Below, one piece after another: positions 15,275-16,191 of a stretch of 16,191 bases of DNA. Below the pieces are notes generated by a model, which was not told the origin of the DNA, made no database searches, and saw only the letters and a program-made list of their open reading frames with translations. The position numbers and the translations under genes were made by a program. The first letter of the stretch is position 1, and every line of letters starts with the position of its first letter. The stretch lies in contig NZ_AJZM02000231.1 in NCBI RefSeq assembly GCF_000272405.2, positions 1 to 16,191 of the forward strand, in the 5' to 3' direction. Source of the DNA: Vibrio tasmaniensis 1F-187. GTDB taxonomy: Bacteria; Pseudomonadota; Gammaproteobacteria; Enterobacterales; Vibrionaceae.

Positions 15275-16191
15275 CTAGCCCAATGCTTTTACGTCTAGCC
15301 CTGCATTTAGCATGGCGGTTAATGCTTCAACATGGATCAAAGCACACATTTTTTCTTTTACCATACCAGCGAGCCATGGCCGTTTCCCTGCCGTTTCTCG
15401 CCAGCGTACTTTATCTGTATTAAGCAGTTCGGTACCTTTAAGCTCTGTGCTCGCAAGCCCCCATAAGCTTTCGCCAAGCATGACTATATATTGATAATTT
15501 TCTTTATAATCATCACATAATAGCTTTTCAGGCATCACCCATTTGGCGGTATCAACCACGTCTAGCTTACTATCTCGATTAGTTTGCAACCCCAAATACC
15601 AAGCAGGTTTGCCAATAATATGACTTAACTCTTCAAGGCGATGAATACCCCCGAGCTCATCAAGTGGCACAGCAAACGTCACACCGTTCACATCAAAATA
15701 CAACACTTGAAAATCTTCAGTTCTAGCCGTCGTTTCCCATGATGTAAACTGATCTGCTCCACCGGCGTGAGTTTCAAGTTCGGTAACTGGCTCAATTTGA
15801 GGAGATTCAAGATCGGGTTCAGTAGCCTTAACTTCAATGTGCTCAGTTTCGACCACTTCCGTTTCGACCGCTTCGGCGAGTAGTTCACTTTCAACGGCTA
15901 ATTCTGGTTCAGGAAGATCCCAATCTTGAATTTCAGGGTCTACAGACACTTGAACTGATTCGACTGCAGCATCAAACATTTGCATGTCTGCCTGTTGAGC
16001 AATTTGCTGCGTGTTCTGATCCATCAACTCATCTAGATTCAGCTCATCGACAACATTAGTCGCTTCTAAACGACTCAGAAGTTTCTGAACATCCTCAAGA
16101 TTCGGCACTTCAAATTCTGCAGCGCGTATTTCGGCGTAGCTTGAATAATGACTTGTCGTTAATTGTAGCTCTGGCTCTGGCTCTGGCTCTG
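15275..16191 (-). CDS. parP: ParP, CheW-like chemotaxis array localisation factor; 5' end beyond window
   Basis: ParP works with the ParA-like ATPase ParC to place chemotaxis arrays at the cell pole in Vibrio, binding CheA and receptors through a C-terminal CheW-like AIF domain. The visible 304 residues comprise an acidic Pro/Glu-rich N-terminal part beginning EPEPEPELQL, with interspersed helical segments such as NLEDVQKLLSRLEATNVVDE. The C-terminal CheW-like domain follows (about the last 150 residues), with VLYFDVNGVTFAVPLDELGGI, KPAWYLGLQTNRDSKLDVVD and GKRPWLAGMVKEKMCALIHV. The frame stays open to the right edge, so a GTG at 16108 is internal and not the start. The position directly before cheW supports ParP; parC should lie just outside the window. 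Confidence 0.88.
   Translation of the reverse strand, partial: EPEPEPELQLTTSHYSSYAEIRAAEFEVPNLEDVQKLLSRLEATNVVDELNLDELMDQNTQQIAQQADMQMFDAAVESVQVSVDPEIQDWDLPEPELAVESELLAEAVETEVVETEHIEVKATEPDLESPQIEPVTELETHAGGADQFTSWETTARTEDFQVLYFDVNGVTFAVPLDELGGIHRLEELSHIIGKPAWYLGLQTNRDSKLDVVDTAKWVMPEKLLCDDYKENYQYIVMLGESLWGLASTELKGTELLNTDKVRWRETAGKRPWLAGMVKEKMCALIHVEALTAMLNAGLDVKALG
16166..16191 (-). repeat. Hexanucleotide tandem repeat (GAGCCA)n coding Glu-Pro
   Basis: At the extreme right edge, CTCTGG units repeat about four times on the plus strand and encode Glu-Pro-Glu-Pro in ParP. The array continues out of the window, so its copy number is unknown. Confidence 0.75.

Noticed and set aside
16106..16108. 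GTG as the start codon of the CheW-like protein
   Set aside because: The frame is open to the window edge with a Pro/Glu-rich ParP-like sequence and there is no ribosome-binding site before the GTG.

Overview
The window looks like chromosomal DNA of a Vibrionaceae member, most likely a Vibrio. The supporting evidence is protein-level resemblance to Vibrio/E. coli FadI, FadL, MlaA and Ccm proteins, a ParP-CheW-DUF2802 chemotaxis block of the Vibrio type, and moderately AT-rich gammaproteobacterial codon use. No mobile element, CRISPR array, tRNA or rRNA was seen. Most of the window is conserved core genome; the less described content lies in the intergenic regions.

Left part (1-5860), fatty-acid and envelope region. 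A 3'-truncated fadI (minus strand) has a sigma70-type promoter whose start site is covered by a good FadR-like operator. Upstream of it, on the same strand, is a strong candidate small RNA (about 1185 to 1022): it has a TATAGT -10 element, three hairpins, an exposed CU-rich stretch complementary to the fadI Shine-Dalgarno region, and a textbook terminator. Divergently transcribed are an ECF sigma factor gene and an overlapping DUF3379 gene that is probably its membrane anti-sigma factor. Two tandem fadL-type outer-membrane transporters follow, each with its own terminator; the first has a FadR-like site in its promoter region.

Middle part (5860-13975), minus strand. mlaA, which encodes the outer-membrane lipoprotein of the Mla lipid transport system, is convergent to the second fadL, and the two share a bidirectional terminator. 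Next, reading right to left, is a complete System I cytochrome c maturation cluster, ccmABCDEFGHI. All diagnostic motifs are present: the CcmA ABC motifs, the CcmC and CcmF WWD motifs, the CcmE heme-binding His, CcmG WCPTC, CcmH LRCPKC and the CcmI TPR region. Most junctions from ccmC to ccmI are ATGA or TAATG overlaps. A roughly 170-nt AT-rich gap with direct repeats separates ccmAB from ccmC-I and may hold an internal promoter.

Right part (14120-16191), minus strand. This is the 3' end of a polar-flagellum chemotaxis operon: parP (open at the right edge), cheW and a DUF2802 gene, closed by a UUCG-loop terminator. ParP and CheW connect chemosensory arrays to the cell pole and to the kinase CheA; the DUF2802 protein is membrane-anchored, coiled-coil and uncharacterised.

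Functional reading: FadL imports long-chain fatty acids, FadI/FadJ degrade them, MlaA manages outer-membrane phospholipid, and the ECF/DUF3379 pair sits where it could sense envelope state. The Ccm and chemotaxis blocks are adjacent but functionally separate.
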